Shown here piece by piece: positions 50,521 to 61,964 of a DNA stretch of 64,000 nucleotides. The position numbers and the translations under genes were made by a program. The DNA is from Diplolepis rosae (lineage: Eukaryota; Arthropoda; Insecta; Hymenoptera; Diplolepididae): assembly GCA_030998225.1 (NCBI GenBank), contig JAPYXD010000698.1:21095001-21159000 (forward strand), given 5' to 3'. A model generated the notes under the pieces. It saw nothing but the letters and a program-made list of their open reading frames with translations, had not been told where the DNA came from and searched no databases. The first letter of the stretch is position 1. Each line of letters starts with the position of its first letter.

Positions 50521-51113
50521 TAATGTGCCGCAAATAGGAAAACTGAAATTTAAATTCTTATCCATAAAAAGTAATCTAAACAAAATCCAAAATTTTCAAA
50601 AATGTGAATTTTAGAAGAATAAAAGTTGTGCTGAGTTGTGCTAGGAGAGCATAATAAATGTCTACCCAAACAATTAAATTTTCTCTCAGATGCATATTTT
50701 TCAAAATAAGTCCACTTTTATAAAAATTGGAACTTTGCTTAAACATATAATTTTCAAGAATTTAAATTAAAAAAAATAAGAGTAGTGTTAGGCGAGCAAA
50801 TAAAATATCTTAACAAATAATTTCCTCTCAGATTCATATTTTTTAGAATAAGTTAACTTTCATGAACTTGGAAATATTTAATAATATATTTATATATTTA
50901 AAAAAAAATATAAGTTGTGCTAAGTTATGCTAGGCGAGCACAATAAATATGCATCTGAGAAAATTATTAGTGAAGACATTTATTATGCTCTCCTAGCACA
51001 ACTCAGCACAACTTTTATTCTTCTAAAATTCACATTTTTGAAAATTTTGGATTTTGTTTAGATTACTTTTTTAGGATATAAATTTCGAATTTCAGTTTTT
51101 TTATTTGCGGTAC
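50521..51113. repeat. Foldback with TTGTGCTAGGAGAGC repeats
   Basis: Arms 50521-50668 and 50966-51113 are close reverse complements (AGTTGTGCTAGGAGAGCATA pairs with TATGCTCTCCTAGCACAACT). The word TTGTGCTAGGCGAGCA occurs in variant form at about 50637, 50790 and 50925 in direct orientation. Looser copies (CTAGCACAACTTTT) continue to about 51430, so the element may be larger. Confidence 0.75.
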
Positions 51114-51559
51114 AATACTGTGTTTACTTAGAGCTACTTAGCACATGTTTTCGTTTTGCAAAACAACAGAATAGCGGTGCTGAGATTTTTTTCAAAATAT
51201 TTTTCTCAAAAACGGTTCGTGATATCGAAATTTAATTGACGGCACGTTCTTTTATATATTATGAACTACCTAGCACAACTTTTTTCACCACGAAAAAACA
51301 AAATGGCGCTGCAAGTAAAAACTTTTTTTTTGTTATTTTGGCTCCAGTTTTAATTTTTTCAAATAATTTATTTGACACAATGCAGCACAAATCTAGCACA
51401 ATTCAGGACAACTTTTATTTTTTCGAAAATAAAAAACGGCGGTGCTAACTTCATGGATACTTAGAAGTAATGAAATTTATGGCAAACCTATTTTTGACCT
51501 AACCTAAGTAATGTTTATCCGATGTATTATGTGATGCATAAAAGAAGAATGTGATTGGT

Positions 51560-52235
51560 TTAAGGTAGTTCGTTCACGAAAATTAGACCTCACGCAAAAA
51601 TACACAATTTTGCTTTCAAGAATAGCAATAATATTATTGAAGGGCTATTTTGAAAGAGACAAGATTATTTTACATGAAAAAAATGTAAAACACAAAAAAA
51701 ATAATTTTAATAATAAAGTTTATTTTTGCCCAAACTTATTTTCTAATCGCTTCGAGTCAAATTTTTAAAAATTATGCGATTCTAATAAATCACGGTTCAT
51801 TTTTTCAGGAAAAAGATTCTCTACTACATGACCGTTTCCTATTTTTGAAATTGAATTAATTATTATTAAATACAGCTATTTGTTAATAAAAATTTTGTTT
51901 TGAAAAAATGTTTTTTTATAATTTCAGCCATTAAAGAATTCATTTTCAAAAATCGGAAACGGTCAAATTATAGAGAATCTTTTTCCTAAACAAATGAACC
52001 ATGATTTATTAGAATCACATAATTTTTAAAAATTTGGCTCGAAGCGATAAGAAAATAGGTTTGGGCAAAAATAAAATTGATTAATAAAATTATTTTATTG
52101 TGAATCAAATTTTTTTCATGAAAAATGATTTTTTCTCTTTCAAATTAGCTCTTCAATCAATAATATTGCTATTCTTGAAAGCAAAATTATCTATTTTTGC
52201 CTGAGGTCTAATTTTTGGTGATCGAACTACCTTAA
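51560..52235. mobile_element. TTAA-flanked foldback element, GGTAGTTCG family, copy 3
   Basis: 676 bp palindrome, TTAAGGTAGTTCGTTCACG at the left and GGTGATCGAACTACCTTAA at the right. Same internal blocks as the copies at 2253 and 3274. Its right TTAA (52232-52235) is also the left TTAA of the next element. Confidence 0.87.
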
Positions 52236-52953
52236 GGGGGTATTCTACCCCAGATGGTCCGAAAAATCGAATTTTTTTTTAAAAATATTTATGACGTAGA
52301 CAACGAGTTTTACGAGAAAGAAGAGGGGACAATGTATGGTCCTGGAATCGCTGATTGACCGTGAGTTATATCATTTGTATGTACCGTGATTGTAAATCTT
52401 TAAAACTTGTTTTTCTCGAAACCATCTTTTTCGAAACTGCGGACACGAGAACTCAAAAACTGTTGATCCAATTGCCTTGAAATTTGTTGAGCTTACTTAG
52501 CAAATGTATAGTTTTGGCCGAAACTAGGATTATGCCTAAAGCATTTGTTTAAATATTGTTTTTAATGCAAAATAAAAACAAAATCAGGGCAAACAAATCA
52601 TCATATTTCTTTAAAAGTGGAAAAAAAATTGAAAATTTTTTTTTTATTATTCCCTAGTTCAGGCGATAGCGGGAAGTATAATTGCCATAAGATGGATTAA
52701 AATTTGTGTTTCAGAATCTTTAAACGGAAGATATCGTGTCCACAAGGGAACAACTTTTTCGGCAGGCTCAAGTTCAAGGCGTCGAAAAAACTATATTTTT
52801 AAAGATTTTTTCAAAAGTAAAAAAAAATTTCATTTTCCATATCCTGTAGAATAACTTACGAAAAATTGCGAATAAAAATATCGAAAAGTTTTTTTTCACA
52901 ACGATTTAAAAACATCGATATTTTGGACCGACTCGGGTAGAATGCCCCCTTAA
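52232..52953. mobile_element. TTAA element with GGGGGTATTCTACCC ends, 722 bp
   Basis: TTAAGGGGGTATTCTACCCC at the left and GGGTAGAATGCCCCCTTAA at the right, with intact TTAA. The shared core AAAACTTGTTTTTCTCGAAA lies at about 52398-52420 and AAAAATCGAATTTTTTTT just inside the left end. No coding capacity. Confidence 0.85.
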
Positions 52954-53029
52954 GTTTAATGAGGTTGGAAAAGATTTTTCTCTTAAAAGTTGTTAATAAT
53001 TCAGTATAGACATATAAGTATAATACAGT

Positions 53030-53300
53030 GTCTCTTAGGTTTTGTTTTCCCTTTCGCAAATCGGGGTAGAGAACTAGGAAGATTTTATGGTCGTACAACC
53101 GAGGCAGGGTCGTTGAGTGGCGGTTTTTGTTACCAGTCTTGGTGGACTGGTCCAGTCATCCAACATGCTTGGTGCACCGCCCACACCATTATCTCGGCGA
53201 TGATGAGTGCGCGGGCGGGTATAGGCCTCGTAACACACATCAGCGAGGAATTACCCTCCGAACCACCTTCCTGCCCCATATCGTCCCACGTCGGCTAATG
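53030..53300. other. GC-richer non-coding island
   Basis: A markedly GC-rich block (TGCACCGCCCACACC, GAGTGCGCGGGCGGG). Two overlapping frames are open for about 100 codons, but neither has a domain, a start context or splice sites. Likely conserved non-coding. Confidence 0.35.
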
Positions 53301-53599
53301 GCTAAAATGATTTGTGAGCAAAAAAATAAATTGCCGGAGAATACGCGTCAACGAAACTCAATATTTCTGATTTCCTGTAACCAACCACATTCTTCACATC
53401 TCCATCACCAATTATTAAAAAAGTACAAATACTTTTTGTAATTAATTTATCATTCCAAAAAGTTAATCGAAACGCTATAGTAACTCATTTTCAAATCATA
53501 AACGAAAATATGCGACGGCATTCGAACTTCAGATTTAATGTTCGAATATTCTGAATCTTCAACCAACTTAGCTACAAGAGAATATAGAATTTGAAAATA

Positions 53600-54060
53600 T
53601 AATTACAAATTTTTCGATAGGTTGTATATATATTTGATTAAGCAGAAGGAGTATTATATGGAGCACGGATCGCTGATTAAGTTTAAGTAACTTTTTTTAA
53701 AAATTTTTATGTTCCGAAAACTTTAAACGCGTTTTTCTGGAAACTACGCTTTTGCGCTCGACGTGCACGATTTCTCAAAAAGTTTTCAACCGATTACTTT
53801 CAAATTTTCTACTTTTATTCTAAACATGAATATCTATGGAGTGGCAAAGCAGTTTTTAAAATTTTTAATTTTATCATAGTTTAATTAACAAAAAAGAGAA
53901 AAAAAGTAGATTTTTGAAAAATTTTGTTTAAACTGTCCCCATTTTGTTATTTTGCAAAAAATAATCCGCTTCGTCACTTCAAAGCTATGGTCATACTAAT
54001 AAAGAAAATTTTTGATTTATTTGTTTCAGATTATGCTGACTGGAGATATTGTGCGCGCCA
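53600..54060. repeat. Fragment related to the core of the TTAA elements
   Basis: CTTTAAACGCGTTTTTCTGG (53720) and CAACCGATTACTTTCAAAT (53788) match the core of the 47559 and 52232 elements, and ATCGCTGATTAAGTTTAAGT (53668) matches their upstream portion. No TTAAGGGG ends were found, so it is a truncated copy. Confidence 0.6.
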
Positions 54061-54062
54061 TG

Positions 54063-54336
54063 CTCTCTAAATCTGAATCAGTCAAAATCTACTGATTATC
54101 AGTGAAATTTGACTGATTCAAATAGCTAAAAAGAGGTTACTGTTAATCAGTCAAATTTAACTGATTAATTGAGTGAAAATTAACTGATTTAACAGTGAAA
54201 TATATTTTTTTAACTTATTCGATCAGGGAAAATTAACTAATTTAACACTGAAAAATATTTTTTTATTGGCAAATCAGTGAAAAGGCAAATTACTGATTTA
54301 ATCAGTGAAAATTTGACTGATTCATATTTAGAGAGT
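54063..54336. repeat. Miniature element with CTCTCTAAATCTGAATCAGT ends
   Basis: CTCTCTAAATCTGAATCAGT at the left and ACTGATTCATATTTAGAGAG at the right are inverted. The inside repeats ACTGATT/AATCAGT words at least ten times. Confidence 0.75.
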
Positions 54337-54673
54337 GGACATGCCTTTTTTTAGACACTGTTCATTGTTCAACATTACCTAAACTAAACAATAATTTTAT
54401 GTAAACAAATTTTTTTCTAAACTTTGAGACTGCATAAATTAACACTGAAAATTTTATTTAATTATATGTAGTAATTGTTGAGAAAAAAATTCTTGCCAGT
54501 CACCTTTCTTTTGCCGAGATAGTAGAATGACTATAAAGGGTTGAAGATTTTTGACATTGAGAAAAAGAAATTTTTAAGTTTAAAATTAGTCGGGAAAAAA
54601 GTAATTTTCATAGATTTGGTGCATCAATTGCTAAAGGTCAGAGAATGTTTTATTTTATTATTATCATATATAT

Positions 54674-54745
54674 ATCAGTATTGCCAACGACCAGGGTTTT
54701 ATTGTTAAAAATCATTTTTAATGTTTCCACGAAAGTTTATATAAT

Positions 54746-54781
<36 letters not shown>

Positions 54782-54830
54782 ATGAAAAATGATTTTTAAC
54801 AATAAAACCCTGGTCGTTGGCAATACTGAT
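54674..54830. repeat. Near-perfect hairpin with (TA)n centre
   Basis: The arms, about 47 bp (54674-54720 and 54783-54830), pair almost perfectly: CCAACGACCAGGGTTTTATT with AATAAAACCCTGGTCGTTGG. The loop contains about 15 TA repeats. The high arm identity suggests recent formation. Confidence 0.82.
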
Positions 54831-55059
54831 GGAAAAGTCAGATAATTTTGAAATTGGTATTTTGTAACAACTCTGTTTATGTTTTTGTATGTACCAATGA
54901 AGTATAAAGAAAATATGACTGAAGTATGGATAAAGTATAGTAAATGTATCCTTCTTCTCATACTTCAGTCGTACTTAGACTATATCAGAAAAATAGAATA
55001 AAAATCTGAAAATATCACGTTTCTCTTGAAGTTGGCTTAAATAATTGCGGTGCTTGAGA

Positions 55060-55450
55060 CGAAAAGGTGCGCATAGTAGCAATTTCTTTTCTCTTTGGGT
55101 TTTTTGTCACGATTATTAATAAAGGCAGGCGATATTGTACTTTTCGCGGAATCGGTTTTGCAGCTTCTTCCCAACAGCGTACGTCCAACTCGTGTATACA
55201 ATCTTATCTGCTGATAAAAAATTGAGATGTCGGTTTCGTGCCTTTGTATATCCCTGTACAGATATACATAACTACCGCTGTATCGGGTTTTATGCTTCGC
55301 GATGTTGGGAGATACGGGTCGAGACGAGCTTATGCGTAATCAGACCCGCATCCACATTAATGCCTCTTCCTCTTGGTGTGCTGTTGTAGATGTGCATCAC
55401 TGCCAATCCAGAATGCGACAAATCGGTTGGCAATGCCACATATGTGATTC
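55060..55450. other. GC-richer non-coding island
   Basis: Balanced complex sequence; short frames on both strands overlap each other and show no domain. Possibly conserved non-coding. Confidence 0.33.
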
Positions 55451-55797
55451 GATTGAAATATGCTTTTTTGCAAAAATTCAATGAAAATTTTCCAATAGAT
55501 ATTAATAAATAATATAATTGGTTTTCTAATAAAATATTACTAAGGGCCGGTCTCTCGGAATGTTTTCAAAATTGGCCAATTTTATGACCATTGCAGACAA
55601 AAATAATTTTGCGGTCAGCCTTTTTCAATTTTATATATAACTATATCATAATTTAGAATGGAATCCATGTCTCGAATCGATTAACATATTTTTTGTTCGT
55701 GTTTTTTTTTTTGGCTCCCATTAAAGCGTTGAGTGAAACACAGTTTCGCCAAACAAAAAAAATCAAGCCTTGGAAAGCTCCAGCGTTGTAGGCTATA

Positions 55798-56034
55798 TTA
55801 TTCCGTGAATATTACATTTGTGACTTGGTTCTCTATAGTAGCACGATAGGGGCTGCCAGTGTTTACTCTGCGTTTCCTAATTTCCTCCGGGAAACGGACG
55901 AGAGCAACACCACTCACAAACTGCAATACAGAATGCTCCTCTATATTATTTACAAAACGCAAAATTGTCCCTGTGAGATTCTCACTCAAATTCTCACGTC
56001 TTGGAAAAATCCCTGACAAATCTATCAGTTCCAA
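55798..56034 (-). CDS. Unrecognised 78-codon minus-strand frame
   Basis: ATG at 56034 to TAA at 55798 with good codon variety: MELIDLSGIFPRRENLSENL, then LQFVSGVALVRFPEEIRKRR. It is less AT-rich than its flanks. No splice sites were identified and the family is not recognised. It could be a small exon, a remnant of a transposon gene or chance. Confidence 0.3.
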   Translation of the reverse strand: MELIDLSGIFPRRENLSENLTGTILRFVNNIEEHSVLQFVSGVALVRFPEEIRKRRVNTGSPYRATIENQVTNVIFTE

Positions 56035-56039
56035 AAAGG

Positions 56040-56980
56040 AAATCTAAACTTCAACCCCAAAATATACAAATTTTTTTGCACCATTATAATTCACCCTCAA
56101 ATGAAACTTCGTGAAAATTGATAATTTTCATAATTATTTTAGAATGTCGATAATTATTTATAAAATGTTTACAAAGAAAATATTTTATCCGATTTTCTTT
56201 ACATTCCTAACAATAGAAACTCTAGTTTTGTTTGAAATTGATTATGTTTAGTTCGAAAATTGTCCTTGATAATTCACCAGTGAATTGAATATTATTCTTG
56301 CAATATTGTTGTAATATCTCTTAGAAATCGAGACAATGATCATGGAAGACATCGTTTGAAGATAAACTTATATTAATTATGAAAAGGACAGAATAATTCT
56401 TTAGGCTTGTTGTGAAATACCTTACGTAAACAAGACCACGTATATATATAAAACAATAATGTGATTATATGCGTTTATTATATAATTAAATTCGTGACGT
56501 AATACCAATAATATAGAAATTTAAATTAAAAAAATTTGTTTGATAACATGTATACGTAGAATAAATAGGTATGTATAAATAATCCAGTGTTAGACATGGA
56601 CTTTATCATTTAAATGATAAACGATTCTAAACGAATAGTTTCTACAATAAAAGTCACCCAACGTGAAGGAAAACTTGCCGACGTAAGCACTTTAAATCTG
56701 AAGTGGCTGATGGTTCTAAAAATTCACGTCACAACCCAAAGTGAGGATAATTTGTTTGCAAGTAACGCTATAACGTGACTCAGTAAACTAGAAATTCATT
56801 AGTTTCTGCAGTCGACACTTCGATGACAGAATAAATACAGAAAATAACAAAACTTTATATTTATTATGACCTTGCACGATTCCTAACTTTGTTGAAATTT
56901 TTAAAATAAATAAATAGGTAAATAAAAGAATCAAATACACGATATTAAAGCGGGATGTTTCTTTTTGCTGTTTGATGTTA
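56040..56980. other. AT-rich spacer
   Basis: No feature recognised apart from scattered AT repeats. Confidence 0.35.
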
Positions 56981-57364
56981 CACTGTAAACAATTTTTCGG
57001 AAATTTTTCCAAAAATAGTCGGACAGCTTAAAATACAAATGGGTCGTAAATTTTTCCAAAGATATAATCGGAAATATTTCCAACATAGAAATAGATATAG
57101 TTCCTACTGTTTGGTCGAAGAAATATCCAGTTTATTCGGGAAAATTGATATATTTCATAATTCAAGTGGAAAAAGATCCAAAAAAAGTGAACAGATTTCC
57201 GTTTTTGTGGAATAATGTCCGTTTTTCATGGGAAAAATTTCCTAAAATTTAGGAGATTTATGAAATGTTTTCACCTTTTTGATATAATTTTACAAAATTG
57301 TAACTAAATAAAGCTTCAGTTCGTATTACGGAAAATTCCGGCAGAAATTTCTAACAGTACTATA

Positions 57365-59221
57365 CAGGGTGTCTAAAAAGTCCCGGGACGGTTGGATATT
57401 TCCTCAGGTAAAATATTTTTCAAAAAAGTGAAGGTCATTCCTGAAGTAAATTTCAACGAGGAATTCAATGGTGACCTTCATTTTGACCTTTAAGTCGACC
57501 TTCATAGCTTTTTCAAGATCACCTTTGTTTTTTAAATGGAAACCCCCTTTTTTACATCTGCAATCGATAGAGCGGAAAATTCTACGTTCAGATACGTACC
57601 CAAGTCGTAGGTCAATTGTAACATTCAAGGTCAATTAGAGGTTATTTGAAATAAACAGTTTTCCAAGAGGTCAGTGCAATTCCTGAAGTAAATTTCAACG
57701 AGAAATTCATTGGTTAGCTCTGTATTGATCTTGGTTACAGCGTTTTGAATTGTAAAATCATATGTACCTAAGGCGATACCATAAGTCCTATACCGTTTCT
57801 CTATCTCTATACAAATATATATTACGAATCGAAACTAAATTTCCGTATTACGAGTACATACTTACTATCTTTCGCTAAATGATTATTATGGCGCAAGCTA
57901 AACTTTCAGAACGAGGGAGGGTATCTGTATTAATGATGCGTGGTTAGGGAGATCGAGTTCGATCTCATGATCAAGTTCGTTAGCTTTTTAATCGCACTTT
58001 TTGTAATGGAGAAGGGTTAAATCCTGATCGTCGGGTTGAATTTTGTGAAATTATGAGGGACAGAATTGATAGAGATCCTCTTTTCTTGTACAATACAGTA
58101 TTTTCAGATGAAGCTACTTTCACTTTAAAAGGTGAAGTTAACAGGCAAAATTGTAGATATTGTTCCGACACAAATCCTGATTGGATGTTGGAGAGTCACA
58201 CACAATAGCCACAAAAGATTAATGTTTGGGCCGGTATCTTGAATGATACATTGATAGACCCTTTCTTCATCGGTGGCAATCTCAATGCCCGTGCATATGA
58301 AGAGCTTCTCAGAAACCAAATTGTACCAAGAATAAGGGAGATTACAGGCGATAATTTTCAAAATATTTGGTTCCAGCAGGACGGAGCAGCGGCTCATTAC
58401 GGTAGGGAGGTTCGAGCATATTTGGATACTCAGTTCCCTCATAGGTGGATTGGAAGAAGGGGTGAAATCGAGTGGCCTGCTAGATCTACTGATCTGACGC
58501 CTCTCGACTATTTTCTTTGGGGTTATTTAAAGAGCAAAGTATACTTAACGCAACCCCAAAGCTTAGACGAATTGCAAAATCGGATTCTGCAAGAGGCTAC
58601 TTTGATTGATAGGGAGATGATTCGTAATGCTGTAACTCATTTTTACAATCGCATAGCTTTTTGTCAAGAAGCTCAAGGTTTTCAGTTCGAACATCTTCAC
58701 TGAAGCGTGAGAGGCAAGGCGACTCACGCTAATCAAGCATCTCAAAGGGAACAGGATTTACTACATCCACGTCGTTGCTCCTGGGTAATGCTAAACGTAA
58801 ACGTAAACTTCTTGGAAAAAACCTTGAAAAAACCTTGAAAATCATCACCAAGATCAATACAGAGCTCACCAATGAATTCCTCGTTGAAATTTACTTCAGG
58901 AATTACACTGACCTCTTGGAAAACTTTGTTAATTTCAAATAACCTTTAACTGACCTGGAACGTAACAATTGACCTATGACTTGGGTGCGTACTTGAACGT
59001 CGTATTTTTCGCTCTATCGATTGCAGATGTAAAAAAAAGGGGTTTCCATTTAAAAAAACAAATTTGACCTTGAAAAAGCCATGAAGGTCAACTTCAAGGT
59101 CAAAATGAAGGTCACCATTGAATTCCTCGTTGAAATTTACTTCAGGAATGACCTTCACTTTTTTGAAAAACATTTTACCTGAGGAAATATCCAACCGTCC
59201 CGGGATTTTTTAGACACCCTG
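57365..59221 (+). mobile_element. DD41D Tc1/mariner element with about 375-bp terminal inverted repeats
   Basis: 1857 bp flanked by TA. The ends CAGGGTGTCTAAAAAGTCCC and GGGATTTTTTAGACACCCTG are inverted. Inverted homology continues to about 57740 on the left and 58845 on the right, including several GACCTTSAAGGTCA-like words. It contains a broken transposase. Inserted into the left arm of the giant inverted repeat. Confidence 0.87.
57890..58702 (+). pseudogene. DD41D-type transposase, broken near the N-terminus
   Basis: Starts MAQAKLSERGRVSVLMMRG, then stops after RG and after DQVR, then a coherent region: NPDRRVEFCEIMRDRIDRDP, VFSDEATF (first Asp), a stop after ESHTQ, VWAGILNDTLIDPFFIG, IWFQQDGAAAHYGRE (second Asp), STDLTPLDYFLWG (third Asp), ending FQFEHLH at a TGA (58700-58702). 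There are 41 residues between the last two aspartates. The last 154 codons (58239-58700) are uninterrupted. The middle N-terminal region is shortened. Non-functional. Confidence 0.85.
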
Positions 59222-60899
59222 TATAGTACCGTTAGAAATTTTTGCCGGAATTTTCCGTAATACGAACTGAAGCTTTATATAGTTACAATTTTGTAAAATT
59301 AGGATAACTTTAATAACGTTCAGTTATACATTGGTAAATTTAAAAAAAAAATACTTTAATTTTCAGTTAAAAATCACAGTGAGAGAACAAATTTTTGAAA
59401 TCAACCAAACATATCTTTGATATATGGCGAAAGGAAAAATTTGTTTGGAACAAAGTTTTCTTGACTCAAACAAATTTTCCTTAACACTAACAAATCGTTT
59501 TCATTGAATTCAAAATCATTTGTTTATGGGTTAATAAAGTTATTTTTAGTAGAAAATAACTATGATTGAATCGAATCTTACCTTTTGCCATAATTTAAAG
59601 ATACAAAGATACAAACTGTTTTTGCAGCATATTGAACTTTTCGATATTTGTATCTATACGAAGATAAATATTTGTCTAAAATTAACAAACTATTTGGAAA
59701 CGCATGATAAAATTCTTAAGCGAAGCACTTTTTTCTAATAATTAAATTTATTTTCTAAATATTTTGGTAATTTCTGACAGAAGTGAATTAATTATTAAGT
59801 AGGCACTGTAAAAAAAGTCTGTTATAATTTCGCACTACTGTAACAGAAGTTTACTACAAAAATGTAATGGAATTTTACAACACATGATGTATTGTAATTT
59901 CACAATTGATGGTGGCGCTACTTCACAACAAATTTACAACACATGTATTACAATTTCGAAAAATTACTATACAGATTCTGTGATTTTACTTTGCAATTCC
60001 GCGACTGTAATTTTACATTACATTTTGGTAATAAAATTGCATTGAAGAATTGCAAAATCACAAACGTTTTAAAGAGTAAAGTTACAGTGGCTAATCAATT
60101 TATTATGACCGCTTGCAATATTAACAGGAATTGATTTTCACGCGTGCACTCTTAGGAATTTCTACTGGAATCTTCCGCAGCATCAACAGCAGTTTTATAC
60201 AGTTACAATTTTGTAGAGTTATGTCAAATTTTAGAAAATTCAGTAACTTTTGAATAAATTTAAAATTATTGAATTAAAATTTATTTACATTCTGTGCAAC
60301 TGAAACTTTATAAAACAGTTACATCTGACAGAAATTCTTTCCTCGTTCTCATGTTCAAGGTCATGGATCAAATGGACCACGTGACTAAATTATACATTAA
60401 TTCGTTTATGTAAGATAACTTTTTTAATTTGCAAAACGTCTTTCTGAAAATTTAGAAAACTTAACAAAAACAATAAAGTACCTCTCTGAACTGTTATTTA
60501 GCAAACATTTTGAAAACAATTGGACAAGTTATCGATAATTATAGTTAACTTTATATAAAATTTTCTCTTCAAAATTTAGGAAATGGCAGAGAAGATGAAA
60601 ACGGACGTAGATAGACAACTTTTGGTTTTGATAATAGAAAAAAATTTTCCAAGATATTTTGTGAAATTGAACTTTTTTCATTTTTGAAACCAAATGTAGT
60701 TTATCTGCGTCCCTTTTTAGCTTCTCTACAATTTCCCAAATTTTGAAAACAAAATTTCATGTATTTTGGACATAAACATATAGAAACCTAAAATCAAAAA
60801 AAATTTCTAATTCCCAATGTATTACATGCCCTTAATGTAGCTTCTTTTATCTTTCAGGATATATCGAAATTATTATTGTTTCGGATACTTTTCACATAT

Positions 60900-61280
60900 T
60901 TGACTCTAGTGTCGATCACTCAAATTGTGCACAAGAGAAGCTCTCAGAGAGTTTCTTAGTTCTTCCTGGCTGTTGTCGCGAGAGGAAGAAAGCATTTCCC
61001 GAGAGTTATGATTATAAATAGTCTTCCTTCTGGAGCAGGAAAGATGGGATGGGAAGAACCAAACGAGGGAAGGAGTTTGTCAGCACCAAGGCAAATGAAA
61101 TTGTATTAAAGTTTCACCTTCTAGGACGCGCTTGAGTTAGGGGCATCCTTCTTGCTTCACCCCTACCAAGGAGTTTGGGATATTAAACTTGTCGCTTTAA
61201 CGGAAAATAAAGCGTGGAGCGGTAAAACCGCTTTCGAAGTCTTGGTACGCTTCTCTTAACCCACGTATCTCTCACCCCTA
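60900..61280. other. GC-richer non-coding island inside the giant inverted repeat spacer
   Basis: Complex sequence such as GAAGTCTTGGTACGCTTCTC and TTGCTTCACCCCTACC, single-copy in the window. Sits in the spacer between the two arms. No exon-like frame. Confidence 0.35.
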
Positions 61281-61689
61281 AAGTGACAGGTTTTATTTAA
61301 TTTTACTGCACAAATGAAAAAATCTGCACGAATTTTCAGGAATACCAAATAATAGTTTCTAACAAAATAAAGAAAAATGTAGCATTATTTTTACAAAAAT
61401 AAAAGTACCCCTTGAGACAAATTTTCAAAGAAGATTTTAAGTTCGAAATTAGATAGGAAATAACATTGGCTCAGCATTGGCAAAAATGTTGCCGAAGATC
61501 GGTTGCCAATATCGTGCCGTAGCTGGAATGATGGTACACTGTAAAAAATATCAGTAAATTTTCCTACTAAGTATTAGTAATTTTTCGAAATTATAATAAA
61601 AGTGTTGTAAATATGTTGTAAAGTAGCGCCACCATCAGTTGTGAAATTACAATACATCATTTTGAAAAAATTTTTTCCATTATCAAAAC

Positions 61690-61964
61690 CAAAAGAACTT
61701 TTTATATCAATTTTTACTATAGTATTTTTCAATTTAGGGAAAAACGTATCACTGAGAATTTTTGTTAGTAAAAATACTAAACTTTGTAATAATGATATGA
61801 AACTTTAGTATGAACTATAGTAAAATTTGCTATGGACTATGCTGAAGTTTGATATCATTATTATAAAGTTTAGTATTTTTACTAACAAAAATTCTCAAAG
61901 TGATACGTTTTTCCCGAAATTGAAAAATACTATAGTAAAAATTGATATAAAAAGTTTCTCCGTG
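61690..61964. repeat. Palindromic miniature element, second copy of the 22737-23015 element
   Basis: ACTTTTTATATCAATTTTTA at the left pairs with TAAAAATTGATATAAAAAGT at the right, ending TTTCTCCGTG-TA. The left tip CACGGAGAA is missing. Interior almost identical to the copy at 22737. Inserted in the right arm of the giant inverted repeat. Confidence 0.82.

Noticed and set aside
53127..53441. About 100-codon frames in two phases in a GC-rich block
   Set aside because: Overlapping frames of equal quality with no domain; typical of GC-rich non-coding sequence.
57980..58442. Minus-strand frames of 63 and 105 codons
   Set aside because: Antisense shadows of the DD41D transposase relic.
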